A stretch of 64,000 bases of DNA from Diphasiastrum complanatum (GCA_029204225.1 CM055097.1:10978619-11042618); one strand, 5' to 3'. Numbered from the stretch's first letter, positions 51,918 to 62,528 are shown. Made by a program: numbers and translations. Notes: generated by a model not told the origin, from the sequence alone.

Positions 51918-52674
51918 TGGTATCAGAGCTAGCCTAAGATATCCATGAATATATCAAGTTTGATGTGAAAATTTGCCTTGAAATCAAGATTTTGTGAGTG
52001 TAGATGCATCTCCTTTGCTATCTTTGTAGTTTTAGGATCAAGAAGGGTCATAATCATTATGAATGGACCTGGCCTGGTATTGTACGGAATTAAATGCTCA
52101 GACATGTGTGAGGTACAACCAACTTTGATGGTTTGGTTCTCCTCCAAGCTAGATCCAAAATCTATGCTAAATAGCTTGTTAGAAAGCTAGAAAATTCTAG
52201 TTTCTAATGCAATTTGTTTCAAACAATTGGATGAGCCAATCAAAAGCTATAACCTTTTGAATGATGGTAGGTAGGGCACCTAAAACTATATGGACACTTT
52301 TGGTTTGATCCATATCTTGCTTGTTTGATCCAAAAACTTAGAAAAAAACTTGTCAATCTTGTCTATTTGTGATCTAGACAATTTTTTGAGGTCATAGCCA
52401 CATAGTTTCATGCAATCCAATTGTATTTGAGTCATTTGTGGATGTTTTTGAGTGCTTTTGTGTATTTGAGTCAACTTGACCCAAACTTTGTCTTTTCTCC
52501 ATCTTGAGATGAGAGTTTGATCTAGTTTGAGAGAGATTGATAGAGCTAATGGGATAGGTCTCACACCAAGTTGCAAGATCTCATATTGGAGTTGGTAGTA
52601 CAAATTTTAAGGATCCATTATTGAGAGAGAAAGAACAGCTTTTGATCCATTACAAGACATATTTTTCACTTTTC

Positions 52675-53590
52675 ATGGATTCCATAGGTTCCTTTCTATT
52701 GGAATCAAGTGAGACATTGAACACCTCCAATTATGCCATTTGGAAGGGTGAGGATAGAGTCGATTTTGGTGCTCCAAGATGTGATGGAGATTGTGATAGG
52801 ACTTGATGAGGAGCCTCAAGTGCTCCAAGAGGTCCAAACGTACATAAAGAGGGCTAGGATGGCCCTACATATCATAAAGATGAATGTTTCCAATAAAGTG
52901 TTGAGGGAGATTGGCTCATGTACCTCATCCAAGGAGGCTTCGGACACATTAACTTCCATCTATGAGGCAAGGAACACATCAAGGTTTGTCACACTAAGGA
53001 ATCAAATTTTTCAAAGCTTCCAAAGGAGTGATGGGATTGCCCCAAATTATGTTTTGAGAGTCAAAGATCTTCATAGAGAGCTTGCTTGCATAGGAGACCA
53101 CCTCAATCCAAGAGAGGTATTCCAAGGTATCCTAAATGGATTGAAGGATAAATTTGACAACCTTGTCCAATCTTATGCAATCAAGGAGGAGCCTCCAAGC
53201 TTGGAGTCACTACAAGGAGTTCTCATTTTCGAGGAGTGTAGGCTAGAGAACAAGCTCATGAGGATCAATCAACTTTCTTTGATGGATGATGGAGAAGTGA
53301 AAGCATACTTCATAAAGGACAAGACGAGAGGAAGGGGCAATGGGCTACATCAACATTTCAAGAAGAAAAATTCAAAGGAGGAGAGTGATGAGGATTCATC
53401 ACACACATCAACAAGCTGCAAATCAAACAAGAAGTGCTTCTTTTGTGGTAAGAAGGGGCATTTTCCTTCTAATTGTTTCAAGAAGAAAGAGTTCCTCAAG
53501 CAAGCCCATTTTTCTAAAGATAGTGAATGTGAGATATTAAGAGAGTTATCAAGAAGGATCTCTCATGATGTCACTGTACTCTTCTTCTAG
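52675..53590 (+). pseudogene. gag: E4 Gag with zinc knuckle
   Basis: From the ATG at 52675, MDSIGSFLLESSETLNTSN leads into NYAIWKG, then a one-base shift near 52745 to the 52733 frame. The capsid is complete: LQDVMEIVIGLDEEPQVLQ, ALHIIKMNVSNKVLREIG, SKEASDTLTSIYEARNTSR and NYVLRVKDLHRELACIGDHL. LNGLKDKFDNLVQSYAI and GVLIFEECRLENKL follow. After a linker it has CFFCGKKGHFPSNCFKK. This is a typical Copia Gag, UBN2 type, so the family descends from Copia. The frame ends at a TAG just before protease. Confidence 0.88.
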
Positions 53591-53995
53591 TTTTGAAGTT
53601 GAAAATTCATGGTGGATAGATAGTGGATCTAGTTCTCATATGACTAGTTTAAGAAAGTCTTTCACTCATCTTGCACCTTACAATGGTTTTAGAAAGTTGT
53701 TTTCATTCCTATTGATGGTGAATGCAAGATAGAAGGAATTGGTAGTCTACCAATGGGTGTTGAATCCACTATGATTCTTGAAGATGTACTTTGTGGGCCT
53801 AATCTCACTATGAATCTCATTAGTGTTGGCAAGATGCTAGATGATGGTTTCCAAGTTGTTTTTGGAAAAGATGCTTGCTTGGTTAAGAGGGATGCTGATG
53901 TGGTAGCAAGTGGGACTAGATGTGGTAATCTTTTCAAGATTGATGCTAATCCTTGTGGAAGTGTGGCCAAGAGGAGCTTAGGGGCATTTTTCAGG
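53591..53995 (+). pseudogene. E4 protease and gag-pre-integrase part
   Basis: NSWWIDSGSSSHMT (about 53607-53648) is the aspartic protease active site. It is followed, after a frame change near 53695, by EGIGSLPMGVESTMILEDVLCGP, NLTMNLISVGKMLDDGFQVVFGKDACLV and CGNLFKIDANPCGSVAKRSL. In an autonomous Copia the zinc-binding HxxxH of integrase would come next, but here the sequence passes into the unknown region. Confidence 0.82.
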
Positions 53996-54780
53996 TGGTA
54001 TCTACTTCAACATATTCACTTTTGCTTCTCTTACATTATTTGATGTACCATCTTGCTTTTATGAGGTTTCTAAATCTCATAGTTGGAGCGAGGCAATGCT
54101 TGTCTTGTATCATGCCTCTTGTATGGACATATTGCTTGTCTTTAATGGCTTAGACATGTTTTCAAATCATTTTGAAATCAAGTGGTTGGGTCATCAAATG
54201 TATGCTCTTGGATCTAGTAAGAGCAAGATTGAGTTTGTTATTCATAGTGTTTGAAAAGTCACGTTTTTTCATCTTGTGAGGCATTTTGTGAACTTCTCTT
54301 TAAGTGAATCATCCTTGAAGGAAACTTACATCCTTGAGAAAGTATGTAGCCTCAAGAAGATCAAGATAGTGTTTGATTTCAAGATTAGATCCATCATGGA
54401 TAAAGTTCATAGTATGTGGACTAGTCAAGCTAGAATGCATAATCTTGATAATCATCGCATTTGCTCATTTTATGATCTTGATCTTTATGATCTTTATGAG
54501 GCATGGAAGCCAAAGATTTCACTTTATGGTGAATCCATCTTCATGCAAGTGGAGCTTTCAAGTCAAAGATCATCATCAAGCACGGAGGAAATTCAAAGAT
54601 ATGGTGGCAAATTGGTGGAATGATCATCAAAGAAGGTGGCAAGTGATTTCTACCAAAGAAGACTTATCATGGATGTGGTGAGGTTGCTGCTATGGAAGAT
54701 CCCTTGGCCGATCTTCACTTCACATGCTTACCAAAGGATCCACTCAACAAGTTTCACAAGCTCCTTGATTGATCTAGTAC
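53996..54780 (+). pseudogene. E4 conserved unknown region
   Basis: Readable blocks, with stops between, are LLLLHYLMYHLAFMRFL and CLSCIMPLVWTYCLSL in the 53953 frame. Then come VYALGSSKSKIE-like residues near 54200, SLKETYILEKVCSLKKIKIVFDFKIRSIMDK and HSMWTSQARMHNLDN. YDLDLYDLYEAWKPKISLYGESIFMQVELSSQRSS (54276-54623) and a tail with FYQRR and MDVVRLLLW follow. This matches E2 closely and E1/E3 distantly. No known fold or enzyme motif recognised. Confidence 0.65.
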
Positions 54781-54804
54781 CTTACCAAGCTAGTTTTTGA
54801 GGAG

Positions 54805-55158
54805 TATGAAAAATTAGCAAAATCTAGCTTGGCTATTTTGTATTTTCTAGTTTTTGGAGTTATAAGATTTCTACACTCTATTGAGTCGAATTGGTTTTCT
54901 CTCTCTACTTGAGTTTTCTTGATTGGATTCTCTCTCTACCAGAGAGGAGGGCATTTCATACTTAGTTTGCTATAGTACAAGTCTCCACACGTGTGAAAGT
55001 ACTTGTATGGTTTATTTATGCATGTAGTAATGTGCTCTTGGCTTAGATAGTATGGAATAGATCTTGGTTTTCAATCTATGTGTGATCTATGTGCAATCAC
55101 AAAGTCTTAGGAGATCAATAACACACATGTAGCACTCCCACATGTGTGAAATTCAACA
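54805..55158 (+). repeat. 3' LTR of E4 (354 bp)
   Basis: Partner of 51566-51917 with scattered substitutions. Terminal TG changed to TA. Ends TTCAACA followed by ATATA. Confidence 0.92.
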
Positions 55159-55163
55159 ATATA

Positions 55164-55608
55164 CACCTGTTGGTTGTGATATTCTTTCTTTGCTCGTTTG
55201 CTTAGTCCAAAATGTTGACAATGCAATTCATCACAATCAAGTATGCACAATCATGCAAATTATATATTCACATCGTCATCTTACTAATATCATGAAAAGA
55301 GCTCAAATAGAACATGAGAATTTATGCCTCTAACTATGTCAAATGACAAATTTGAAACAAAAAATAATGTATTTTCACTCAACCGTGCTTACTAAAATTT
55401 TCAGAAAAATCAATAGATTATGAATATATCACTAAAGGGTACATATTTACAAATTATCATAACCAATAAGAATGTCTTAGTACACATTGATAATCACTTC
55501 CTAATTTTCTAGAATATAAAACGCTAACCATTTGTAACATATGATCTAGTGAGCTATTAGCTTAATCTTAAAAAATCACGTATTTTGAAAATCACAGGTC
55601 AATTGTTT
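55164..55608. other. Unassigned flank of E4
   Basis: A short frame at 55142-55333 spans the LTR border and is therefore not a gene. Nothing else recognised. Confidence 0.35.
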
Positions 55609-55800
55609 GCCACGCGTGGCAAATTTTTTTTAAAATTTTTTTTGCCACATGAAAAGTTGGTTATTTAACGACTTTTCGTGGCTCTGCCACGCGTGGTTGT
55701 GCCACACCAATGTATAAGACATGGTATTTTAAAAAAATTGATTTTTTTTAAATTTTGCGTGGCAGTTCCACATGTGGCACAGCCACGCAAAAAATTTAAG
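55609..55800. repeat. Cluster of inverted repeats around GCCACGCGTGGC
   Basis: It contains the perfect palindrome GCCACGCGTGGC (55609-55620), a T/A-rich dyad GGCAAA ... TTTGCC (55618-55646) and GCTCTGCCACGCGTGG (55681-55696). An 11-bp inverted pair TTTTGCGTGGC/GCCACGCAAAA (55753-55792) closes the cluster. Oppositely oriented open frames over it are artefacts of the symmetry. Could be a fold-back element, but no target duplication is seen. Confidence 0.65.
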
Positions 55801-56327
55801 ATTATTTTCCCTCCTCCCGCACCCACAGTCAACACATTTTTGACCGGTAGGGTTGCCTGAATTTTTTTTGCATGGATGTGTCTCGCCAAGACCTAGATGG
55901 CTTGACTAGGTGAGTTGCAGTTGGCCATGTCTTAAAAAAAAAGGAGTATTCAGCTAAAATGAAAAAGTCTAGGTTGAATTTTTGGGGGCCTAGGCAAAAT
56001 AAAATTAGAGAGTTAGTTAGTCACGGGCTCTGAGAACTTGCAAAGTTTAGAGTGTTCGAGAATTCTTTTGTGAGTGCCAAGGTGGCAAGACACTCGCATT
56101 CGTTCCAATTGCTCTCTTATCCAAGTGTGTTGTCCACTTGTCCATTATCTTGTATTTTTTCTCTCTTGTATGTCCTCATTGGTGCGACTAAGTAACTTTG
56201 AATTAATCTTGACCTCAATTAGAGGATATTAGATATTACCCAATTTTTAAAACTTTGGAACCTATTGCAATTATAGCCTATGCATATCACGTGAGCGGAT
56301 GTAAATAATGGACTAGGTAGTGTGGGC
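55801..56327. other. Unassigned sequence
   Basis: No feature recognised. Confidence 0.35.
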
Positions 56328-56420
56328 GTGAGCAGGCTCGCTACTGGCTGTAGCATGCAGCCTTCATGCACCAAGCCGCTCCGCGGCGAGGTGCGTTGAA
56401 GGCTGCCTGAGATTGCTCAC
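56328..56420. repeat. GC-rich compound stem-loop
   Basis: Outer arms GTGAGCA/TGCTCAC enclose a strong inner stem (56357-56372 with 56390-56406, GCAGCCTTC/GAAGGCTGC) around a GCCGCTCCGCGGC core. It stands out from AT-rich surroundings. Confidence 0.7.
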
Positions 56421-57440
56421 GGCTGCTACCAGCCGTAATTGAAGTTTGGGCCTTCAATTTTGACAAGCAGTAAGAATATGGATTTAAACATGTGTGGTCA
56501 GATCTAGTTAAAAAATGACACCCGTCTACTATGAGCCCAAATGCCAATTAAGATGATGATTTCAAACGTAATGATCCTTTTACTATTATTGGCCCTGCCC
56601 TTGTTGGGCAGGGATACTGTGACAGTTTCATCACTTGATGACGTATTAGCATCACATTCATCTTGGGACAAAAGCCCATTTCCCACTTTTTCAAAACATT
56701 TTTTATTAATGATATTGGAGGTGGACATGAAGGCCACGTGAAAGCCCACGTGAATCATTATGCGACTCCATCATGATGCATGTGATAACGTCATCATGAC
56801 TCCATCACGCTGCATGTGATAAGGATCAGAGCACAGTACTAATTGCTATCTCTTTGTTTTCTCATTGCTGACACAACCTCTTATATATGTATCAGATTGC
56901 TACCTCTTTCTTGATCTATTGCTGCTGAGACAAACTCTTGCATCTGCATCTATTACGTAAGATGTTCTTAGCAGAGAACAGTTAAATAGATCGTGTTGCG
57001 AGGAGGTATCACTACAACACCTATCAGAAACCCATCAAATATTTACAGCTCTTTGGAATGGAGTTCATCGAATCCAAAGAAAGACGACTGGTTGGCATTC
57101 TTTTTTATCTTTTGGCATTCTTTTTCATCTTATGACTTCACAATATCGAAAGATAAAATTGTGTGTTTTTTTAAGAGAGAGAGAGAGAGACACACACACA
57201 CACACACACACAAACAAGAGACACGGAGAGCTGTAGATGGTTGTTTCGTCCTCTACTAACTAGTGGATAGGGAAGACTGATCACCATCTTTTGGAGAGGG
57301 TACTGTATTTTTGGAGATTAGAGTACAATTCATGCAGGGGAATAGAATCTCACAGAAGAGAGAGAGCATTTTAATAGCTACATATTGTATATTGAATTAT
57401 GAACGTGAATGAGACATTGTCTCTACATACTGCATGAGAA
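56421..57440. other. Unassigned, with a GA/CA microsatellite
   Basis: A compound (GA)n(CA)n tract lies at 57173-57212. Frames at 56504-56758 on both strands overlap and have no domain. Confidence 0.4.
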
Positions 57441-57760
57441 CGTGACATTTCAGGACCCGTGAGAATGTTTCCGATCTTTGTGCAGCTTACTCCAGATTTC
57501 TGTGCTGGTGAAGGCACACACCATTCTGCCCCTCTTGCCCATGCTTCTTAAATTGACGTGGCCTTGGTTCAATCTTTTGTACTGACACAGATAACATTTG
57601 TGTCTGATGATGCTATCGCTATTCCGCTGCATGCTTTTCCTCTCTGTCAAAACATTATCCTTCACAATCACATCAGCAAGTGGCTGGATCAGCTTCTGGA
57701 AAGTTGCATCATCTGGTTGCTGCAAAAAAGAAAAAAACAACGATCCAGCACAATTACTAT
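57441..57760 (-). other. Unrecognised spliced-looking segment
   Basis: On the minus strand a T-rich tract ending TTTTGCAG (about 57725) precedes an open stretch reading QQPDDATFQKLIQPLADVIVKDNVLTE and ending in a TGA near 57450. It looks like a terminal exon downstream of the P450 relic, but its residues do not match a P450 that I recognise. Could be an unrelated exon or chance. Confidence 0.25.
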
Positions 57761-57840
57761 GGTTTGGTTCAGCCCTATGCTCCAAATTATAAGAAAATAC
57801 AAAACAATTAGACCAGGAATTACTTGAGCTGAATGGCATA

Positions 57841-59261
57841 CCTTACATTTTGAAATGGCTTCAATGATTCTTTTCTCTGCCGCCCTCAACTGGGATTTGA
57901 GCTGCCGTCGCAGCAGCACAGAGCAAGCCCATCCTCCAGCGCCTCCAAGCACTACAGTGTGCTCTCCAGCCGAGTAACTAAACCTGCTATCGACGCCCCA
58001 AAGCCCCCACCAGCACCTCTACTTGGGTTGCGTTGATTCTCAATTCCTCCTCGATGAAGAGAACTGCCCCGCTCATCACTCCACAGCCTGCAGCCATTCA
58101 AATTAACCATGTGAAGCATCTACCGCAGTGGCAATGGATCGACGACGTGCGTCTCCAATCTCGTTTGCTGATTCTGGTATGGGCTTTTTCAAAGCGGGAA
58201 CTTTTCGATTTGTGGGAGTCGGAAGAAAGCTGTAGCAACAGTTACGTTGAGATTATGCAGTTAGAATCCCATACGAAATATGTCAATTCCGAAAATTTTT
58301 GCACTTACAGCTGGAAAAACTACAGAAGGGAGATTACAATAAATGAGAAGCTTAACGATTCCAATTATATTGCTTTTTAGCTAGTGACCACAATGACCAT
58401 TGATATAGCAATTACGAGATCTTGCATACCTGGATTTGATTATTGGTAGCTACAATATTTGAGGACAATAAATGGGGCAGTTACATTTCCTTATGGACGT
58501 TTTTGATCAAGCCTCCAAACTAAATTATTCGGTAGTTATAGTGAGTACTAGAAGTCAATGGTAAGCCACAGCACGAAGGGTTCAAGTCTAAGTTACTTGC
58601 TTCCAGGAAGCCACACAAAGCGATTGGACTGTGTAAAAACCTTTTGAAGCTATCGTAATAAATGAAAAACTTTTCTCCCTTGACCGTAACTACTCCCAAA
58701 TGAAGTTCCAGCAATCACGTCAGCTGTTACAATGGCAAACTGCTCATATACATCAATCTCCGCAGTTTTTCCTTCGTTCAATCTGATTAACGCATTTCAA
58801 TGCTCTACGATTTGATTCGTACTTTATATTTAACAAGAAGGTACCATTCCCTGTAACTCAACGTCAGCATCAGATTACTTTGAAAATCAAAAACTTGATT
58901 GGTCCTAATCAATTGAAGAATAATTATAGTCTACCATCATTGCCAACATATATTGTTCTACAAACTTACAATTAATTATCGGCTCAGTGCAAACCTTTGA
59001 CTTCTCAAGCTGAAAAGCACGACTAACGATACGTCTTCTGTGTGCCCAGTCTTCTCCATTTGCCATGATTAAGCCATTTCCAAGAGGAGCGGCCCCTCCT
59101 TTCTGTTGCAGCCACCTTAGTCTTAATCTTCGCAATCTCATGCATGTTGCCAACCACGAAGTTTGGATGAGGTCCCGCCAATCCCTGCTTCATCAACAAT
59201 CTCCTCATGAGTCTTGGCTTCCACCAGTATTGACCCACAACCAGACGAATTTGCTCCATGC
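57841..59261 (-). pseudogene. Cytochrome P450 relic, CYP72-clan-like
   Basis: Minus-strand exon pieces appear in P450 order. (1) 59261-58995: YWWKPRLMRRLLMKQGLAGPHPNFVVGN, then LGNGLIMANGEDWAHRRRIVSRAFQLEK, with acceptor TTTTGCAG and donor AAG|GTTTGC. About 70 residues normally between the two motifs are missing. (2) 58782-58641: AEIDVYEQFAIVTADVIAGTSFGSSYGQGRKVFHLLR then a TAG. (3) About 57960-57841: RRQLKSQLRAAEKRIIEAISKCK before donor GTATGC. P450s are heme mono-oxygenases; the EXXR, I-helix and heme-cysteine regions are not found here. The gene is dead and truncated at both ends. The clan is inferred from the WWxPR and GEDWAxxRRI motifs. Confidence 0.7.
58033..58380 (+). other. Open frame inside a P450 intron-like interval, doubtful
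   Basis: 115 codons from 58033 with no recognised domain. It lies between P450 exon pieces 2 and 3 on the opposite strand. I list it only because nothing else explains the stretch. Confidence 0.15.
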
Positions 59262-59625
59262 CTGCAAAATTATAGAAAAAAGTACTACTAGCACCGCAAG
59301 TACGAGGCATTAGAGTCCCGTCATTATTTGTGATTTGTAACTTTTGATTAAACCAGCACTTGCAGGGAGCAGGTAATTGTATGAGGATTCAACAACTACT
59401 TGTATACGCTAAAGATCAAAAGAATCAGATGATAGTTGAGCTGGTTAAGGACCAAAATTGCGTGACGGGCACTTTCACGATGTTGCCTTGCTGCACAAAG
59501 TAGCCTTGGTCGATATTGCACAAAGTAGAGGGAAATTACGTGGTCTCTTCTTAATTTCATTGGAAATATTATCCACCAGACACTCTGCTGTCAATAGCTG
59601 GAATGCACTATATTACTTTACAAAA

Positions 59626-59628
<3 letters not shown>

Positions 59629-59670
<42 letters not shown>
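59629..59670. repeat. (GA)n microsatellite
   Basis: A 42-bp GA tract immediately before the first ATG of the RPA-like frame. It lacks the LINE 3' UTR blocks that accompany the (CT)n tails at 15062, 17058 and 19753. Confidence 0.95.
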
Positions 59671-59673
<3 letters not shown>

Positions 59674-61369
59674 GTTTCTGTACCCATTTTATGAGTGATT
59701 TCCACATTTTAGCTGTAAATGATGTTTGCCCAATCTGGACAAACTGTGCCTTTGAAGGGATTATTCTGTCTAGGTATGGCAACTATGATCGTGGGAACAA
59801 AAAACCAGGACAAACATGGACATATCTCAGGTGTGACATGACCGATCGAGTTGGCATGTCGATAGTGACGACTATGATGTCCGGTTCTGTTGCAGATAAA
59901 CATGCAGCGAAAGTTCAAATTGGATCGTATTTACGATTTGAGAACTTTGCCATTGTCCTGAAAACTGATTACGATTATGGCGATGACAAATACATATTGC
60001 GTATAGAACACAACTATGTTGTGACACAAATCCAACCGTTTGATGTCATTGCGAATTTCATGCCTACTGACAAGATTCGAAGCCTTCGAATGCGGAAAAA
60101 AGGTACTGACAAACGAGAAAAGACAAATTACTGCACATTCGCAATAGTGGTTGCTGTTATAGGCATACTTGGCCAAGCGGAAGGCTTCCAAATGGAAAGA
60201 TACAATATACAAGTTGTAGATGGCAAAACGACAAATGACATTCAAACAGTTAGTTGTTAATCTCATTCAAGTTGCTATAATAAGTTTTTGTATTTCCCAT
60301 AAATTTTGTTGTTCAGATTTGTTGTTTTTAAAACATGCACATGGATTTGGTAGGTTTCATTTTGGGAAACGACTCGTGCTCAATATTTTGAACTAGAAAA
60401 AGTTTTCCAACAAGGTCGCCCAATTATCACAATGCTAAAAAATGTTCAAGGCACACTCAGGAATGGGCTGATTCGACTTATTGTGCAACCTTATACAATT
60501 TTTGCGGCAATCCATGATTTGGCATTTCAAGAGCTTTTGTTGGATGTCCAAGAATTCCATGTCGCTCAAGCTGTAGCTGTTGGAATGGAGGTGTACTTGA
60601 AAAACTTTCATGTGTTACAATTTTACATTTATGTTTTATGTGTTTCCTTGCATGTGTTATTGTTTTATGTTACATGCTTCGAATGTATAAACTTGAAACA
60701 AATGTTCGAAAATGTATGCATGTAGGTATTCGGAACATTGAAAATTACAAATATAAATGCTCCACCGATCGACTTTGTCTGTTCGATTTGCCAATCCAAG
60801 AAGATCACTAGAAAATCATTCACAACATGTTTTTGCCGTACATGTGATAATATCACATTGTTGAAAAAAATGGGTGTGCTTACGGCAGAAATTGAATATG
60901 ACAATGGTAAAATTGTGGCGGTGAATATTTATGATGAATGAGTCCAAACAATATTGGACCTACCTGAATCATTGCCAATAGCATATGAAAAAGACCCAAT
61001 CTCCATTCGTGAGAAAATGGTGGCTGTTGACACAAAAGCAAAATATCAACTTGATGGTCAAAACAATCTTATTGGAGTGGAGATGCCTTGCACACGGTAC
61101 ATATACGTACTTTTGATAGAATGCAATTTTTTATTTACTTCAATTATTTCGCTTTTTCCGTTTCTGGTTTTCTAAATCCTTTGTTCAAATTGTATGTTGC
61201 AGTTCTATACCTGCTCGCATGCCTAATTTACTCAGATTGCCAGAACTGATGCAAGTACTTCACAACTTTGTATGGAAGACTTTCAAGAAGCTGACTTGCC
61301 AATGGTGGAATGCTCTACCTCTGCTGATAATGCCATTGCAATGCTAAATGAAGAAACAAAGTTTTAACA
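59670..61369 (+). pseudogene. RPA70-like ssDNA-binding protein of a Helitron, four exons
   Basis: Related to the large subunit of replication protein A. Exon 1 (59670 to about 60251) encodes an OB-fold like DBD-A: WTNCAFEGIILSRYG, TWTYLRCDMTDRVG and IGSYLRFENFAIV. Exon 2 (from 60353, after acceptor GGTAG) is DBD-B-like, with SFWETTRAQYFELEKVFQQGRPIITMLKNVQG. Exon 3 (from about 60727) is DBD-C-like with a four-cysteine zinc ribbon, VCSICQSKK ... FCRTC. An in-frame TGA at 60939-60941 interrupts exon 3; the same phase continues with LDLPESLPIAYEKDPISIREKM. A last exon after TTGCAG at 61201 is short and shifted, ending TAA at 61367. The first ATG is right after a GA repeat, so the true start may be upstream. 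Confidence 0.72.
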
Positions 61370-61489
61370 TGAACATGACAACATAGGTATAGTTGTGTAT
61401 CTATATATGTTTAATAACTCACAAATGCTTTTAGTTCTAGTCAAGGTTGACTTTGTTAACACCAACGATGGTACATGTTTCTTGTTCTA

Positions 61490-62515
61490 TAAACTACTAC
61501 AGTAAATGCACGGTATTCTGGAACTTTTTTTTACATTGATAGCCAACTACGACAACTGCTTTGCTTATAGATCTTGATTTGCTGTATTGTTCATCTTCCA
61601 AAAAAATTGTTGAAAATTGCTTGAATTTGTGCAAATGTGTGTGTATATGTTATATGTTTTGACAATTTAGCTTATATGCTTTGAAAATGTAAGTGTAAAA
61701 CAAATGCCTTAAACTATGTCAATGTTAATTTGTAATTTGCAAACTACAAATGTAAGTCGAACCTAATCTGGTATCATATCTTTGATTTTATTATAGTAAT
61801 AATGCTCACTTTTGTAAAATCAATTTTTACATTATTTGTATTACTTTTTTTCAAATGTATATATTCTTCTGCAATTGAATATTTGAAACTTCTTTTTGGA
61901 AACCCAAAAAATCTCTTTTTAGAATACATGTTTGTTACAAAGACATAATAAATGCAAGGTTTTTTGAAACTTTGGTTTACCCTATTAGCTGTTTCATTTG
62001 ATATCCTTAACTTATCGAGTGAAAAAATCTGATTGCACGAAAAGTTTCAAATTCTTCCGATACTTAACCATCTTCCAACAATTACGTTACAAAGTTGCTT
62101 CCATTTTTGTATAGTTGGTTCGTGGCTGTATTATTGCTTTCGGAATGCAAGTTTTTCAAGTAAACTGCATCTTTGGCAATTTCCCATGTTTGCGTATATG
62201 ATCTATGTTTTGACAATTTGGTTTACATGGTTTGGAGATTTAATTTTAAAGCAAATCTCTTAAACTATATAAAGTGTAAATTTCTAGTACATTAAAAACC
62301 CCAAATGTAAGTTCTTGTATCATATCTTTGATTCTTTTATAGTGCGTTCAAAGTAGCTATCTTTTGTTCAAAACAATATTGCGCTCTGTAAAATCAGCTT
62401 GTACGATATTTGTATTAGTTTTTTTTTCCAATGTATCTGTTTTTCAATAAGGGAATATTTAAAACTTGTTCTTGAAAAGCCAAAAAAATTTCCATTTCCA
62501 AATACATGTTTGTTA
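61490..62515. repeat. Diverged direct repeat between the two Helitron genes
   Basis: Bases 61560-61930 and 62100-62515 align in order at an offset of about 550: ATGTTTTGACAATTT, CTTAAACTAT, CAAATGTAAGT, TATCATATCTTTGATT, TTTGTATTA and AATACATGTTTGTTA occur in both. A further partial match (AAATGCA-GGT near 61505 and 61953) suggests more than one duplication. Confidence 0.7.
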
Positions 62516-62528
62516 AACAAATACAAAA

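Larger units (their letters stand above)
51566..55158 (+). mobile_element. E4: non-autonomous LTR retrotransposon
   Basis: A plus-strand 3593-bp element with target duplication ATATA (51561-51565 and 55159-55163). It has LTRs of 352 and 354 bp, primer site TGGTATCAGAGCT (51918-51930), the most complete Gag of the family, a protease active site, and then the unknown region in place of integrase/RT. The 3' LTR begins TATG where the 5' LTR has TGTG, and the polypurine tract before it is shortened to GAGGAG. Confidence 0.92.

Noticed and set aside
55142-55333. 63-codon open frame
   Set aside because: It starts inside the E4 3' LTR and crosses the target duplication, so it is a junction artefact.
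57450-57952. Plus-strand frames 57558-57827 and 57598-57792
   Set aside because: They overlap the minus-strand exon-like pieces and show no domain.
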